Source: Macrostomum hystrix
Lineage: Eukaryota; Platyhelminthes; Macrostomidae
Length of the DNA stretch: 64,000 bases
Direction of reading: 5' to 3'
NCBI GenBank assembly: GCA_950097015.1
Contig: CATNEN010000014.1
Coordinates: 558,001-622,000, forward strand
Position 1 is the stretch's first letter; each line of letters begins with the position of its first letter. The notes under the pieces are model-generated. The model did no database searches. It was not told the DNA's origin and saw only the letters and a list, made by a program, of their open reading frames with translations. Position numbers and translations under genes: made by a program. This document shows, in pieces, positions 46,901-57,994 of the stretch.

Positions 46901-49868
46901 GGGCCCGCCTGCCCACCCATGCTGCAGTCCGTGGCCCGCTGGATTAACGCCACCACTGCTAGGGAGCAGGCCGTCAAGCGGGTGGCCGCGGCTGTTGCAA
47001 AAGTGATGACGGCCAGGTCTGGGGACAAAAAGGCCGCCCACCTCAAGGAACAGCTGTTTCCCGACTGTCACGTGAGCTGTTACCTGTCTTTCAAGTAAGC
47101 TATTCCCAAACTGTCACGTGAGCTGTTCCCCGACAGTCACACGAGCTGTTCCCCGACAGTCACATGAGCTGTTCCCTGACAGTCACATGAGCTGTTACCT
47201 GTCTTTCAAGTAAGCTATTCCCAAACTGTCACGTGAGCTGTTCCCCGACAGTCACACGAGCTGTTCCCCGACAGTCACATGAGCTGTTCCCTGACAGTCA
47301 CATGAGCTGTTCCCTGACAGTCACATGAGCTGTTCCCTGACAGTCACATGAGCTGTCCCCCGACAGTCACATGAGCTGTTCCCTGACAGTCACATGAGCT
47401 GTCCCCCGACAGTCACGTGAGCTGTTCCCCGACAGTCACATGAGCTGTTCCCTGACAGTCACATGAGCTGTTCCCTGACAGTCACATGAGCTGTTCCCTG
47501 ACAGTCACATGAGCTGTTCCCTGACAGTCACATGAGCTGTTCCCTGACAGTCACATGAGCTGTTCCCTGACAGTCACATGAGCTGTTCCCTGACAGTCAC
47601 ATGAGCTGTTCCCTGACAGTCACATGAGCTGTTTCCTGACAGTCACATGAGCTGTTCCCTGACAGTCACATGAGCTGTTCCCCGACAGTCACATGAGCTG
47701 TTCCCCGACAGTCACGTGAGCTGTTCCCCGACAGTCACATGAGCTGTTCCCCGACAGTCACATGAGCTGTTCCCCGACAGTCACATGAGCTGTTCCCCGA
47801 CAGTCACGTGAGCTGTTCCCCGACAGTCACATGAGCTGTTCCCCGACAGTCACATGAGCTGTTCCCCGACAGTCACATGAGCTGTTCCCCGACAGTCACA
47901 TGAGCTGTTCCCCGACAGTCACATGAGCTGTTCCCCGACAGTCACATGAGCTGTTCCCCGACAGTCACATGAGCTGTTCCCCGACAGTCACATGAGCTGT
48001 TCCCCGACAGTCACATGAGCTGTTCCCCGACAGTCACATGAGCTGTTCCCCGACAGTCACATGAGCTGTTCCCCGACAGTCACGTGAGCTGTTCCCTGAC
48101 AGTCACATGAGCTGTTCCCCGACAGTAACGTGAGCTTTTCCCCGACTAGCTATTCACTGACTTTTGATGCCTTCATAGATTGGCCTATCTCAATAAATCA
48201 CTGTCCGCACCCACAGAACCTGTCCCAGTTGATGTCCCAGGTGGACAAGCTGCGTCAGTCTCTGCTGGGCACGAAGCTGTCACTGCTGAGCGCTGCCAGC
48301 TTCGGCGCTTTTCGCAAGGCGGCCGCTGCTGCAGCGGAGGCGAGGCCGCTGGCAGTCGTGGACCTCTGTCACGTGGCCCTGGTGTGCCACCCAGATGAGC
48401 GGGAGCCGCTGGTTGAGGCGGTTCGCCTGCAAGCCGAAGCTTTCGCACCTGACCTGCAGGTGCGCTGCCTGGATTCCGACGAGGCGCATGACGACCTTGA
48501 GGCTCTGGAGCAGGTGGGCCATCGCTGCTGCTGGCTTTCCCGCAGCTCTGCTTCCTCCACAAATCCATTCAGCACTTCTCAGCATAAAATTGCTATCCAA
48601 AAACCCTTTGTCAGGCTAGTGTTGTGGTCCTGTTCCTGTCGCCGGTGTTCCTGACCTCTGCTCGCCTCAGCGGCCTGCTCTACCTGGCTCTGTGCCGCAA
48701 GCGGGCCCGCTCGGGCAACGTGCTGCTGTTCTGCCTGAACCCACTGCCACGCCATCCCGCCTTCCTGAGCCTCCTGCCAATCAGTGCCAGCATGGAGGAC
48801 ATCAAGGTGAGAACCTGTATTGAAGTTAAAGCTCTGATGAGTTCAACTGGAAGCTGAACTCAATGATAAAATGTGTGATTAAGAATATTTTAATGTTCGG
48901 TTTTCACCGAACCTGCTTTTCATTGAAGCCTGCCAAATTAAATGATGGCAGTTTTCTTCTGAGTTGAATGTGAGCAGTTTCCGTCTGAGTTGAATGTGAG
49001 CAGTTTCCGTCTGAGTTGAATGTGAGCAGTTTCCGTCTGAGTTGAATGTGAGCAGTTTCCGTCTGAGTTGAATGTGAGCAGTTTCCGTCTGAGTTGAATG
49101 TGAGCAGTTTCCGTCTGAGTTGAATGTGAGCAGTTTTCTTCTGAGTTGAATGTGAGCAGTTTCCGTCTGAGTTGAATGTGAGCAGTTTCCGTCTGAGTTG
49201 AATGTGAGCAGTTTTCTTCTGAGTTGAATGTGAGCAGTTTCCGTCTGAGTTGAATGTGAGCAGTTTTCTTCTGAGTTGAATGTGAGCAGTTTCCGTCTGA
49301 GTTGAATGTGAGCAGTTTCCGTCTGAGTTGAATGTGAGCAGTTTCCGTCTGAGTTGAATGTGAGCAGTTTCCATCTTGAGTTGAATGTTGAACGTCAAGC
49401 TCGATTCCTCGAACCCGCAGCTCCTTGCCGCGCAGTACAACAGCCACCAGAAGGAGCTGCAGGAATACATTGGCGAGGCCGCTCGCAAGCAGTTCTACAA
49501 GCTAACACACGCCGAGTGCGTCTTTGCCATCTGTTGCGCTCGGGCCATCGTTGAGCGCCTTTTTGGGTGAGGCCACAGGCGACTCTGGGACAGCTCTCTC
49601 TCTGTGCTCTGTTATCTCTGTGTGCCTTCAGCGATTTCCCCAGAGCCCCAATTATCGCCGCTGTGACTCCCCCGCAGGCTGCCTGAGAGCTTGGCCACCA
49701 CCCCGGCGGTGCTGGTGTCACTGTCGGAGCTGGCCTCCTGTGCCTACCTGACGAATCCAGATAAGCCGAAGCCGTGGAAGCAGGTGAGCACTGCGGCTTA
49801 TCTGATCAGACATTCTGTGTCACTAAAGCCCTTTTACCTAACCTTTGTAGGCAATGGAGCCTATCTAA
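43977..49868 (+). CDS. Multi-TIR protein (about four TIR-like modules), start not seen
   Basis: Exons: 43977-44138, 44243 (or 44297)-44450, 44535-44883, 44965-45460, 46533-47071, 48217-48513, 48615-48806, 49400-49566, 49678-49783 and 49851-49868. Phases agree and the frame ends in TAA after KQAMEPI, about 840 residues. Module 3 (46533-47071) is a canonical TIR: YDIFISYSHRN, FFDKQGIQTGFSW, SRLIIAFVTPDYAKSSVCLEE, LLPICLEPL. Module 2 (44965-45460) is TIR-like: TDLLVFCCEKD, SRLVVCLLSQAFLASRTCVE, FMPVCLERL, with a serine-rich insert. Module 4 (48217-48806) has VALVCHPDERE and VVVLFLSPVFLTSARLSGL. Module 1 (43977-44883) is very diverged: YDVIMLSAF, MSVISPLLATGCQRASKS. TIR domains signal by homotypic contact or, as in SARM1, cleave NAD+ using a glutamate in helix C. 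A glutamate occupies that place in modules 2 and 3 only. Neither signal peptide nor transmembrane segment is seen. The 5' end is missing. Confidence 0.8.
44243..44350 (+). repeat. 54-bp tandem duplication containing a 3' splice site and exon start
   Basis: CTGACTACTCAGCAGTGCCA and the next 34 bases, ending in CCCCACAG, occur twice in a row (44243-44296, 44297-44350). Each copy is preceded by a CCCCACAG acceptor. Because 54 is a multiple of three, using the first or second acceptor adds or removes 18 residues (DYSAVPSTLIGAL-type) in frame. Confidence 0.9.
45590..46468. repeat. 22-bp minisatellite filling a TIR-gene intron
   Basis: Unit GGTGGCTGGAGGATCATGAG plus TT, about 40 copies, within intron 45461-46532. 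Variants include TCATGATTTG, TCAGGAGTTG and TCATGATTCG. A block (TTGGTCGGCTGGAGGATCAG followed by GAGTGTTTGGCTGG) recurs near 45793 and 46147, a higher-order period of about 350 bp. It is the same unit as the array at 39375-40028. Confidence 0.97.
47072..48150. repeat. 23-bp minisatellite derived from an exon-intron boundary
   Basis: Unit GAGCTGTTCCCCGACAGTCA plus CAT, about 45 copies. The preceding exon ends CTGTTTCCCGACTGTCAC, directly followed by the donor GTGAGCTGTT, so the unit reproduces the last exon bases plus the 5' splice site. Most copies have CACATGAGC instead of CACGTGAGC, which removes the GT. It fills the TIR-gene intron 47072-48216. A longer duplicated block with TACCTGTCTTTCAAGTAAGC occurs twice at the left edge. 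Confidence 0.96.
48945..49388. repeat. 26-bp minisatellite in a TIR-gene intron, about 16 copies
   Basis: Unit GAGTTGAATGTGAGCAGTTT plus CCGTCT (variant TTCTTCT). It runs up to the acceptor at 49399, and the last partial unit (GAGTTGAATGTTGAACGTCA) overlaps the acceptor itself. Each unit contains TGTGAGCAG, a donor-like word. Confidence 0.96.
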
Positions 49869-51781
49869 GCCTTCCAAAGCGCGACTTAAAACAACTGAAC
49901 TCAGCTGCAGATGGAAGAAGAACTCTAGTAAGGGAAATTGTTTCCTCATTCGCACTGTCATGACTTTGGTTTAAGATGGACATTTAAATAGCTTTAATTT
50001 TTCTGTCTTGTGTAAACGCTAATGCTTTGATCAGTCGATTAGCGGCAGAGAGACCACCGGTGGTTTTCAAATACCTATTTTCCCTTTATCTCCTAAACTC
50101 GCCATGAAAATACTGAACACGTGCTAAAAATTTCTCCGCTCCATCCGATTAAACAGCTTCCAGAATCCTAAAATATCGGCATCGTCAAGATATTCAACGA
50201 TTCTCGTCGGTGTGATGCATATTTTTGCTCAGAAAATGTCATCATGCAGTTATGTCAGCTATTATTGTTGACTAGTTTAGATTGAATTTTTTAGCCGATA
50301 TGGATTCGCCATTGAGGTTTATATTGAGCAATGTTAGTTGTCCTTGTCACCAGAGACTCCGACAAGAATCGCTGAATATCTCGACGGTGCTGACTCGTGA
50401 GGACTTTCAAGAAAAAGGTCATTCGGTTTGGGAGCAATCGTGAAGTAGGCAGTTGGTATTTGAAATACCCCTGCGGTTTTTCCCCAGAGGAAAAATAGCT
50501 TGTTCAGTCTATTGCACCCAGCATATTTTGGTATATGTGAATTTCAAGTTTATGCTGTCTGGCGTGCTCAAAGGAGTTTTCAGTCTCGTTTAACTCCGAG
50601 TGCAAGATTGGCAATCTCACACGCTTAGTCGTGGATAAATCATTGTCTATGGCAAAACATCGCTGATTCAGCAACGCCAATTCCATGCTTCCATGGCAAA
50701 AGCACTCGTGCGCGACATTAGCGTTCCAGAATGTTTCCAGTATTTTTAGAAAGACTTGACTAAAAATGTTTGCAGTGCACAAGTACCTGACTTGCATGGT
50801 TATTGGTTATGTACTTTTGCTTTTTTAGAATGACATAGGCTGTGTATCAATGTTCACTTTTCGAATATATATTTTTCAGGCTTGTAAAATGTTTTGTTTC
50901 ACTTATTTGCTCCCTCCAAGATCAAATATTTACAATCGACTACATAACTTAACGAGCGTACATAAGATGAGTAAATGCTACCGTTCATTTCCTGATTGGA
51001 ATGAGAAAACTTTCTTTTCTGATTTGATCTTTGCTCCAGTGAGGTAATTCTTCGCTTAATTTCTGTCTTTTTCTTTGCAGTTCTTTGCAATTAACGAGCT
51101 TCCGCATGTATCCGGAATCGTATAGAAAGCAGAGGCTAAAACTGCGGCTGTACTTATGGCCCAAATGGTTAAGTATAAATGCTTCTGGATAAAAGCAATA
51201 CAAGACTGCCTTGTAACAACTATGAGGATAACCGAGACACAAAAAACAGCCAGCCCAGGTTTTTTGGGCTGGCTCTCTTGAATACAAACGTGAGCCTGCT
51301 TGATGGTTTCAGCAACCACTATTTGCCCTGTGAATTGGCAATAACTAGCTAACTCCTAGCTTCGCTGGTTTGGACTCATATTCAGCTCAAACCTACTCGA
51401 TCAGGCTATATGACTGCCTTCTGCCAAGAATGATGTGGTCGTACAGACTTATCAAAACTGTTGTCAACGATACTCCGTCTATTGTGCTTTACAATATACG
51501 GAGTCAAAGCATTGTTTTCGTAAGCTGTGAATGTCGAAAGAAGTCAATGCGACAAAGCCAATTACATCTATCAAAATCGAAGGGAATAATTAACAAGAGC
51601 TTGTTTGAGACGCAAAGACCCACACACCCTAGATGAGAAGTTGTCATAGCAACATGTTTAGCCAACCGTGCGGATAAAAATATCATCGTCGTTCCCTTGG
51701 TCTTGAGATAAGAACTGCACCGACAATGTACGATTCTTCATGAAACCACTGGCTTTGTTTCTATCACTTACATTCTAAGAC
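49869..51781. other. Intergenic region between the TIR gene and the first DEG/ENaC gene
   Basis: No supported gene. A hairpin at 51248-51274 and an AT-rich tract with short palindromes (TAACTATATAGTTA, at about 51880-51930, just inside the next gene's intron) are the only structures seen. Confidence 0.4.
51248..51274. other. GC-rich 10-bp hairpin with T-rich loop
   Basis: AGCCAGCCCA at 51248-51257 pairs perfectly with TGGGCTGGCT at 51265-51274 around GGTTTTT. It is conspicuous in AT-rich surroundings. No tRNA or snRNA features. Confidence 0.6.
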
Positions 51782-53956
51782 ATGGCAGGTGTAAGTACCA
51801 TCAATACCAACTTTTTTCCGGAAGTGTCACTGATAAAGCAAGCAGAAAAGAAACTCCATTCAGGTCAAGAAACACTAGTATAACTATATAGTTACAATAT
51901 AGTTATATAGTTATGCTATATAAAACTAAGTATTTAGTTGGCCTTGATTTAGATATTAGGCGCCATTGGAACATTCACTCAAAACAATTCGATATAAAAG
52001 AGCGTAAATGTAATTGCTGCCTGTAGTATTTTTATCGAACGAAAACTACAATAGAAAACTAAACATGGCAGGATAAACAACGCTTGAGTAATATATTCTA
52101 GGCACAATATACAAGCACGTATATATCAACAGTGAAAACATGCTTAAGGAATTTTAAAAACTTTTCAGAACGACGAAGGCACCCAAAATAGAGCGGATGA
52201 GCAGTTTAAGAGCAAAAGTATCATTTTATCACGGATTCTGGTAGCGGCAGCAAGCGAGACCACAGCCCACGGTCTGAGCAGGCTCGCCGGTCAGAGGCCT
52301 CTCTATGTCAAGATCTGCTGGCTGCTGGCCTTCCTGGCTCTCCTGGCAGTCTTCATCTTCAGCATGTTCGGATTCACAAGCAAGCTGATCAGAGGCGAGG
52401 TCAGCACTTCCTACGAGGCCGAGTCCGTGGACTTCCAGTTTCCTGACGTCTACTTCTGCAACAATGTCCAGGTGTCTGGCACCTACTCAGTGACTCTCAC
52501 CGATTCGGTTGTTGCCGACATCAACGGCCGGATGAACGGCACGTTCGCCACGTTCGACTCTGCGATGCAGCGGCTGCTGAACTCGTCGCTTGCGAACGCC
52601 ACAACGGCTCAGATCGATCAGATGAAGCTCAACAGACTGAAGGCCGTCATTCAGTCAATGCCGTACAGCCTGCTGGTGGACCAGCTCGCGCACAAGGAGC
52701 AGCAGACGGTGCTGAAGAATGACAGCAAGCTCGGCGTCTCGCTGAGCCCGTTCTATCATCCGAACCACCTCAAATGTCTGAAGGTCGACCTCACCGAGCA
52801 GAGACGCGCCGAGATGAGTAAAGTCAACTCGGAGATCAGCTTCCAGTTCATTCTCGATCCGTACTTTACTGACTTTTTAGTGCCCTTGAGAACATACAGC
52901 TTTCAGCAGGTGAACAGTGTGGTCGTGTCTTTGTACAACAACCTCGCTACTTTTGTGTACGACTGGGATCTGGACACTCCGTATGAGATCGACAGACCGA
53001 CGGGCATGAGGCTGTACCTGGCTCCGAGAGGAGAGTACCCGAGCAGGTTCGTGACCAACTTCCTGCTCGCTCCAGGCAGATCGTACAGCATCGGACTCAG
53101 CATGCAGAACGTAAAGAAGGATCCGGAAGCTTACGCCGGTCAGTGCTTGACCGAGGCTCCCGACGTGCAGTTCTTCAATCCGTACGATGGCTCGGCGTAC
53201 ACATTTCGCTACAGCAACAGCTTCTGCTACTTCTCAGAGTTTGCTCGTCAGCTGTCTCTGAACGGTTGCACACCCTACGTGAACCCGCTTCCATGGGAGT
53301 TCAGGAACTTGGCCTTCTGCCTGAATGTGAGCGGTCTGGACGAGTCTCGCATAGAGTCGAATCTCATGCAGGCCTTCATGGCCGACACAGCCTCGCTGAA
53401 CGACTTCCAGCAGCTGTGCCAGAGCAGGCAGCTGTGCCTGACACGGCAGTACGAAACCAGCGTCTCTAGCGCGAACTGGCCAAATGAGAACGGGCAGATT
53501 CGAGTTATAACTGATCTAATGAAACAAGTCTTAGATGCGACGCCCACTGTACCAAGGCCAGCTTGGACGGCCTCGTACCGCCTTGTTGAATCCTATCTTG
53601 CTAGACCAAATAATATGATTGCTGCTGAGAACTTTTCGATTAAGTTCTTCTCTCGTTCGGGCTTGAAGGTGACGCTGCGTGCCGACGAGTCTCGCAGCTC
53701 CCAGATCCGGCTGTCTTCGGGGTACTCCTTGCAAACGTACATCGCTGATGTTGGTGGCACTGCGGGCATCTACCTTGGCTGCAGCTTGCTCAGCCTTTGT
53801 GAGCTCATCGAGCTGCTCTACAATGTTATCAGTGCGATGAAGAGTCGCCAAGTGGGCAGTAATGTCTCAAGTGTGTCGAGCTCTCATGTCAGTACTGTTC
53901 AGATTGAAGCTGCTTTCGATTCGTCATGTAACTCTTTGTCCGAGAGCAATTTTTGA
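51782..53956 (+). CDS. DEG/ENaC sodium channel subunit, copy 1
   Basis: Proposed exons 51782-51790 (ATG GCA GGT then GTAAGT) and 52169-53956 (acceptor AAACTTTTCAG) join in phase 0 to 598 residues, exactly the length of copy 2. The tiny first exon is inferred. DEG/ENaC subunits form trimeric amiloride-sensitive cation channels. Visible features are the N-terminal His-Gly gating motif (ETTAHGLSRL), TM1 (YVKICWLLAFLALLAVFIFS), and a large extracellular loop with N-glycosylation sites and cysteines. The pre-TM2/TM2 segment contains GGTAGIYLGCSLLSLCELIE, where GCS fits the G-x-S selectivity filter. The stretch from about residue 30 to NWPNENGQ is nearly identical to the copy at 57995-59791. The sequence after it (VITDLMKQVLDATPTVPRPA) and the cytosolic tail are clearly different. 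Confidence 0.88.
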
Positions 53957-55740
53957 TTTGTGTCAAAGTCAGTTCGCTTCGACGACCGGCGTTTCAGGTT
54001 GTACGGGTGAGCAGCTGAGGTGTTTAATTGGAACGTGTTTATGTTATATGTTATGTTATACTTTACTTTCTGTATGTGTCTTTGGACCCTTTTTATTACT
54101 TAGTTATAATTAATAACAATAACTACTCTTACTCTACCTACCTTTACAGTTATTTCTACAGAATCGAACAAATCCTTTACGATGGTTTTAAGTGCTTAGC
54201 CAGCGCCTTGGCTTAGGAAAATTATATATAAAATATCTTAGCAAGTCAAGTTTTTTAGACGCTTTTTGCGCATTTTGGCTTTAAATCTAAAATAATGTAA
54301 ATACATAGTAAACCACTACACGAATACACGAATTCCGACTGTCTGAACAACATGCCAGCCATTGTAGCTCTGCTAATCAGAGCACTGAGCACATATAAAT
54401 GCTAAGTTTTCTATCACGGACTACTCAAGTAGATCCTATCTACTAGTGGTCCTTGTTTTCTATTTATCTTTACATCCAAAACACTTCGAAAACATGTCCC
54501 CAAATAACACATACATATTACATACTGCATATGAAAACTGAACGTTCCACAGGTTTTCTTGTCCAACGCTCTGTGATGGCCTGAGGTGAAGTTTTGTCAA
54601 TAGGTAATCACTTGCAGCACTAATAGGCCCAAAACAGAAAGGCAATGCGGCCTCTGCCATTCAGCACGCATGTTGAGAGATGTGCATCTGCATGACCGGA
54701 AATTCTCTGCATGAACTCTTTGCAACCACATTGAAAGGCACATTGCAGGAATGTAAACTTTAGACCATTTGACCATAACGGGTGTTGCGAGACATTATCT
54801 TACAGTATTATACGCAAATGCTCTATGAATATCTTCTTGACTTAGCTGCAGGGCGGTCCCAAAGAGTGATCTATGAATATCAGATGACAGATTAAAATTT
54901 TCTGCTCAGATAAATCTAATATATCACTCTTTGGAGTCCCAACATTTAGCAGTCTCGCTGTTGGTTTTCTGTCTGCTGAAAGCATTGTTACAATAGGGCA
55001 ATATACTGGCAATAGCGATAGTCATTAAAAATAGGCTAAAAAATGATTGTGCATGTCACAGGTTCTATTTTTGATATTTGCATCAGTAGTGCTCAAGTAA
55101 TTTAATTTCGACCTCAGCTCGTACACATCTCCACAGGAGATAAGAAATCGAAAGTAATGCTTAAATGCTTAAATCTGTCGCCTTTTTGGAGTTTTGTGAG
55201 TCCGGAAAGCTCAGGATATTTAAAATATAACATGAGTACAGAAAATTTTCGTCTACATGACAAAGAAACGCAGCTCTACCTACATTTCTGTATCAGCTCT
55301 AAGTTTGACACATTTGCATTGTTATATTAGAACTGTTTTATTGGCGACATTTATAAAACTCAAATTACTGAACTTGCGAGGCAGCTCTATTATGGCATAT
55401 TTGAATGTCAAAGCTGCTCTAACATTTGCTTAAGCTTTGGATTCAGAACTGCAAAGACAGGAAACTTCAGTGAGGTGGGCAACGCTGCGGGCTGCTCCCG
55501 CGGGCAAGAGCAGAGCAGGACAATGAATAACGAACTGAGCATACAGTTCCATACAGAACAGTACTGTACACGGCTTGAGAAGGGTAGAGTTTTTGATCTC
55601 AAGCCATTCAAGTGTACTCACTGCACCTTTGTGCAGTCCGAAACAGATAAAGCGCAGCAGTGTGCTGACTGGGTAAACAGTTGGATACAGGGCGGCAACA
55701 AGATACGACTAAAGACTAAAGAGTTAAGCCAGTTGACGCA
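53957..55740. other. Intergenic region downstream of DEG/ENaC copy 1
   Basis: AT-rich, with no gene supported. A 12-bp inverted repeat is seen at 54859-54870 and 54923-54934. Confidence 0.4.
54859..54934. repeat. Short inverted repeat
   Basis: CCAAAGAGTGAT at 54859-54870 and ATCACTCTTTGG at 54923-54934 are exact reverse complements separated by 52 bases. It may be a very short MITE-like element. No target duplication was identified. Confidence 0.55.
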
Positions 55741-57315
55741 ATGTCACCAGCTTCACTCGGATGCCACCCTCACTGGCGTCGCATGCGAGGCGAAACCGAG
55801 GAGGCAAGTGCGATGGACACGGAACTGACTGGCCTTCTGTCAGGAGGTTATGGCGTCGAGATCGCGGATGTAGATGGCGCAACAGCCAGATGTTCGACAG
55901 CTGATGAAGGCGTTCAAACTGAAAAGGCAGACACGGCACAAGTTCCTACTCGGAGCCGTAAGGCACGATTTGGCCGGAGGCTGGCGAGGAGTGCCAGGAA
56001 AAAGGTGAACCTGAGAGCAAAGCGGTGCCACCTTGCGATGGGATCTAACTCACAGCCCGTACGTAGACATTCCCAATATGATCCCCAGAAATCTGTTTTG
56101 ATTCAATTCGAAATATCTTTACCTAGACCCTGAGAACGCTACTTGAATTAATTCCAATTCTACTCATAATATCAAAAACCCTAATCCACTTAAACTTGAC
56201 CCTAAAACTCTTAAACATTAATCCACTTGACCTAGACCCTTAATCACTTCAACTAGACACTAATCCACTTGACTTAGACCCTTGATCACTTGAACTAGAC
56301 ACTAATCCACTTGACTTAGACCCTTGATCACTTGAACTACACTAATCCACTTGACTTAGACCCTTGATCACTTGAACTAGATACTAATCCACTTGACTTA
56401 GACCCTTGATCACTTGAACTAGACACTAATCCACTTGACTTAGACCCTTGATCACTTGAACTAGATACTAATCCACTTGACTTAGACCCTTGATCACTTG
56501 AACTAGATACTAATCCACTTGACTTAGACCCTTGATCACTTGAACTACACTAATCCACTTGACTTAGACCCTTGATCACCTGAACTAGACACTAATCCAC
56601 TTGACTTAGACCCTTGATCACTTGAACTACACTAATCCACTTGACTTAGACCCTTGATCACTTGAACTAGATACTAATCCACTTGACTTAGACCCTTGAT
56701 CACTTGAACTAGACACTAATCCACTTGACTTAGACCCTTGATCACTTGAACTAGACACTAATCCACTTGACTTAGACCCTTGATCACTTGAACTAGACAC
56801 TAATCCACTTGACTTAGACCCTTGATCACTTGAACTAGACACTAATCCACTTGACTTAGACCCTTGATCACTTGAACTAGACACTAATCCACTTGACTTA
56901 GACCCTTGATCACTTGAACTAGACACTAATCCACTTGACGTAGACCCTTGATCACTTGAACTATACACTAATCCACTTAATAAAGACTCTATTACACTTG
57001 GAATAGACCCCAAAACGCTTGAAAAAACCGATTCCTGACCCACTTGAAATAGGACCCTTACCCACTTGAAATAGGACCCCTAACCACTAGACAGGTAATA
57101 GAAATAGACAGGTAAAAGCAGGTTTGACTAAGTCTTTCGCATCCTTCAAACAGCTCACCCGCATATTTCGAAGCCTGTGGCGCGGCCTGCGAAAGTCGGC
57201 TACCTCGAGAGGCCCGCTGAGCGGCCAGGACTGGCTGCTGGGCATGGAGTGGCTGGCATCGCTCCCCGCCTCAGGCATGTCAACTGGCTGGACTCAGCAG
57301 AGCTCTAAGGATTAA
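55741..57315 (+). CDS. Possible small basic protein, two exons around an array
   Basis: Exon 1 (55741-56058, ATG) ends CAGCCC before a GTACGT donor. Exon 2 (57133-57315) follows GACTAAG, a weak acceptor, and ends in TAA after QQSSKD. They join in frame to 166 residues. Exon 1 is acidic, then very basic (RKARFGRRLARSARKKVNLR). Exon 2 continues FKQLTRIFRSLWRGLRKSAT. No family is recognised. The support is codon-like GC composition against AT-rich flanks, compatible phase, and an intron containing a minisatellite as in neighbouring genes. The acceptor has a poor pyrimidine tract, so the structure is tentative, and exon 2 could belong to a different transcript. Confidence 0.35.
56205..56990. repeat. 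42-bp minisatellite, about 18 copies
   Basis: Unit CTTGAACTAGACACTAATCC plus ACTTGACTTAGACCCTTGATCA. A shorter variant (GAACTACACTAATCC) occurs three times at roughly regular spacing on the left. Degenerate versions (CACTTGAAATAGGACCC) extend to about 57090. Confidence 0.95.
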
Positions 57316-57332
57316 ATGGCGATCAGACTCAC

Positions 57333-57339
57333 ATATATC

Positions 57340-57376
<37 letters not shown>
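57333..57376. repeat. (AT)n microsatellite
   Basis: About 20 AT dinucleotides, flanked on both sides by AGACTCACATATAT direct repeats. Confidence 0.9.
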
Positions 57377-57378
<2 letters not shown>

Positions 57379-57994
57379 TCACATATATACATATAGCGCT
57401 CATATATCATAAAATGTACTTGTACATATTATTTATTATATCCTATACATGTCATGCACCTATCAATTAAAGCGAAGTATAATTAATAACTAACAAGGCC
57501 GTGTCAAATCAGGCACTGGATTGGAGCCGGTATAAAACACTCGCAATAATTCCCTGTAGACAATAACATCCGATGTTACTACAGGATACTCGTTGTTAAG
57601 GCTATATAAGGCAATAATTTCTCCCCAACTTGTAGATGAAAATAAATTTATCTCCCGGTTTCAACTTTTGAATGAAATAAACAGCTACCAGAATTTTTGT
57701 AAAGTCCGTTGCCTTCCTCATACACACTTGTTGGTGATACTCTTCCGTCTCAGTCCAATCTTGAAGCCCGGTCTGAACTTATGACAAAATCATTTGTCCT
57801 GACCAAAATCCGATTGAGGAAAATATTTCAACACCGAAACAAAGTTAATTAGACATTGGTTTGTATTGATTATTTGTACAGGTGAATTCTCGACAACGCA
57901 AACGCACGGGACGGTGGGATTGCGGATTATTGAGCTATAAGGCCACATTTTGACGTACAGAAGAATTAGTCGACATCCAATGCCAAAATTTGCA
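57377..57994. other. 3' flank of DEG/ENaC copy 2
   Basis: AT-rich. No gene is supported; a 63-codon plus frame at 57593 has no family resemblance. Confidence 0.4.

Noticed and set aside
53143-53469. 108-codon frame conserved in both channel copies (also 58491-58817)
   Set aside because: It is the shifted frame of the DEG/ENaC exon. Its conservation reflects near-identity of the two DNA copies, and is used only as evidence for that.
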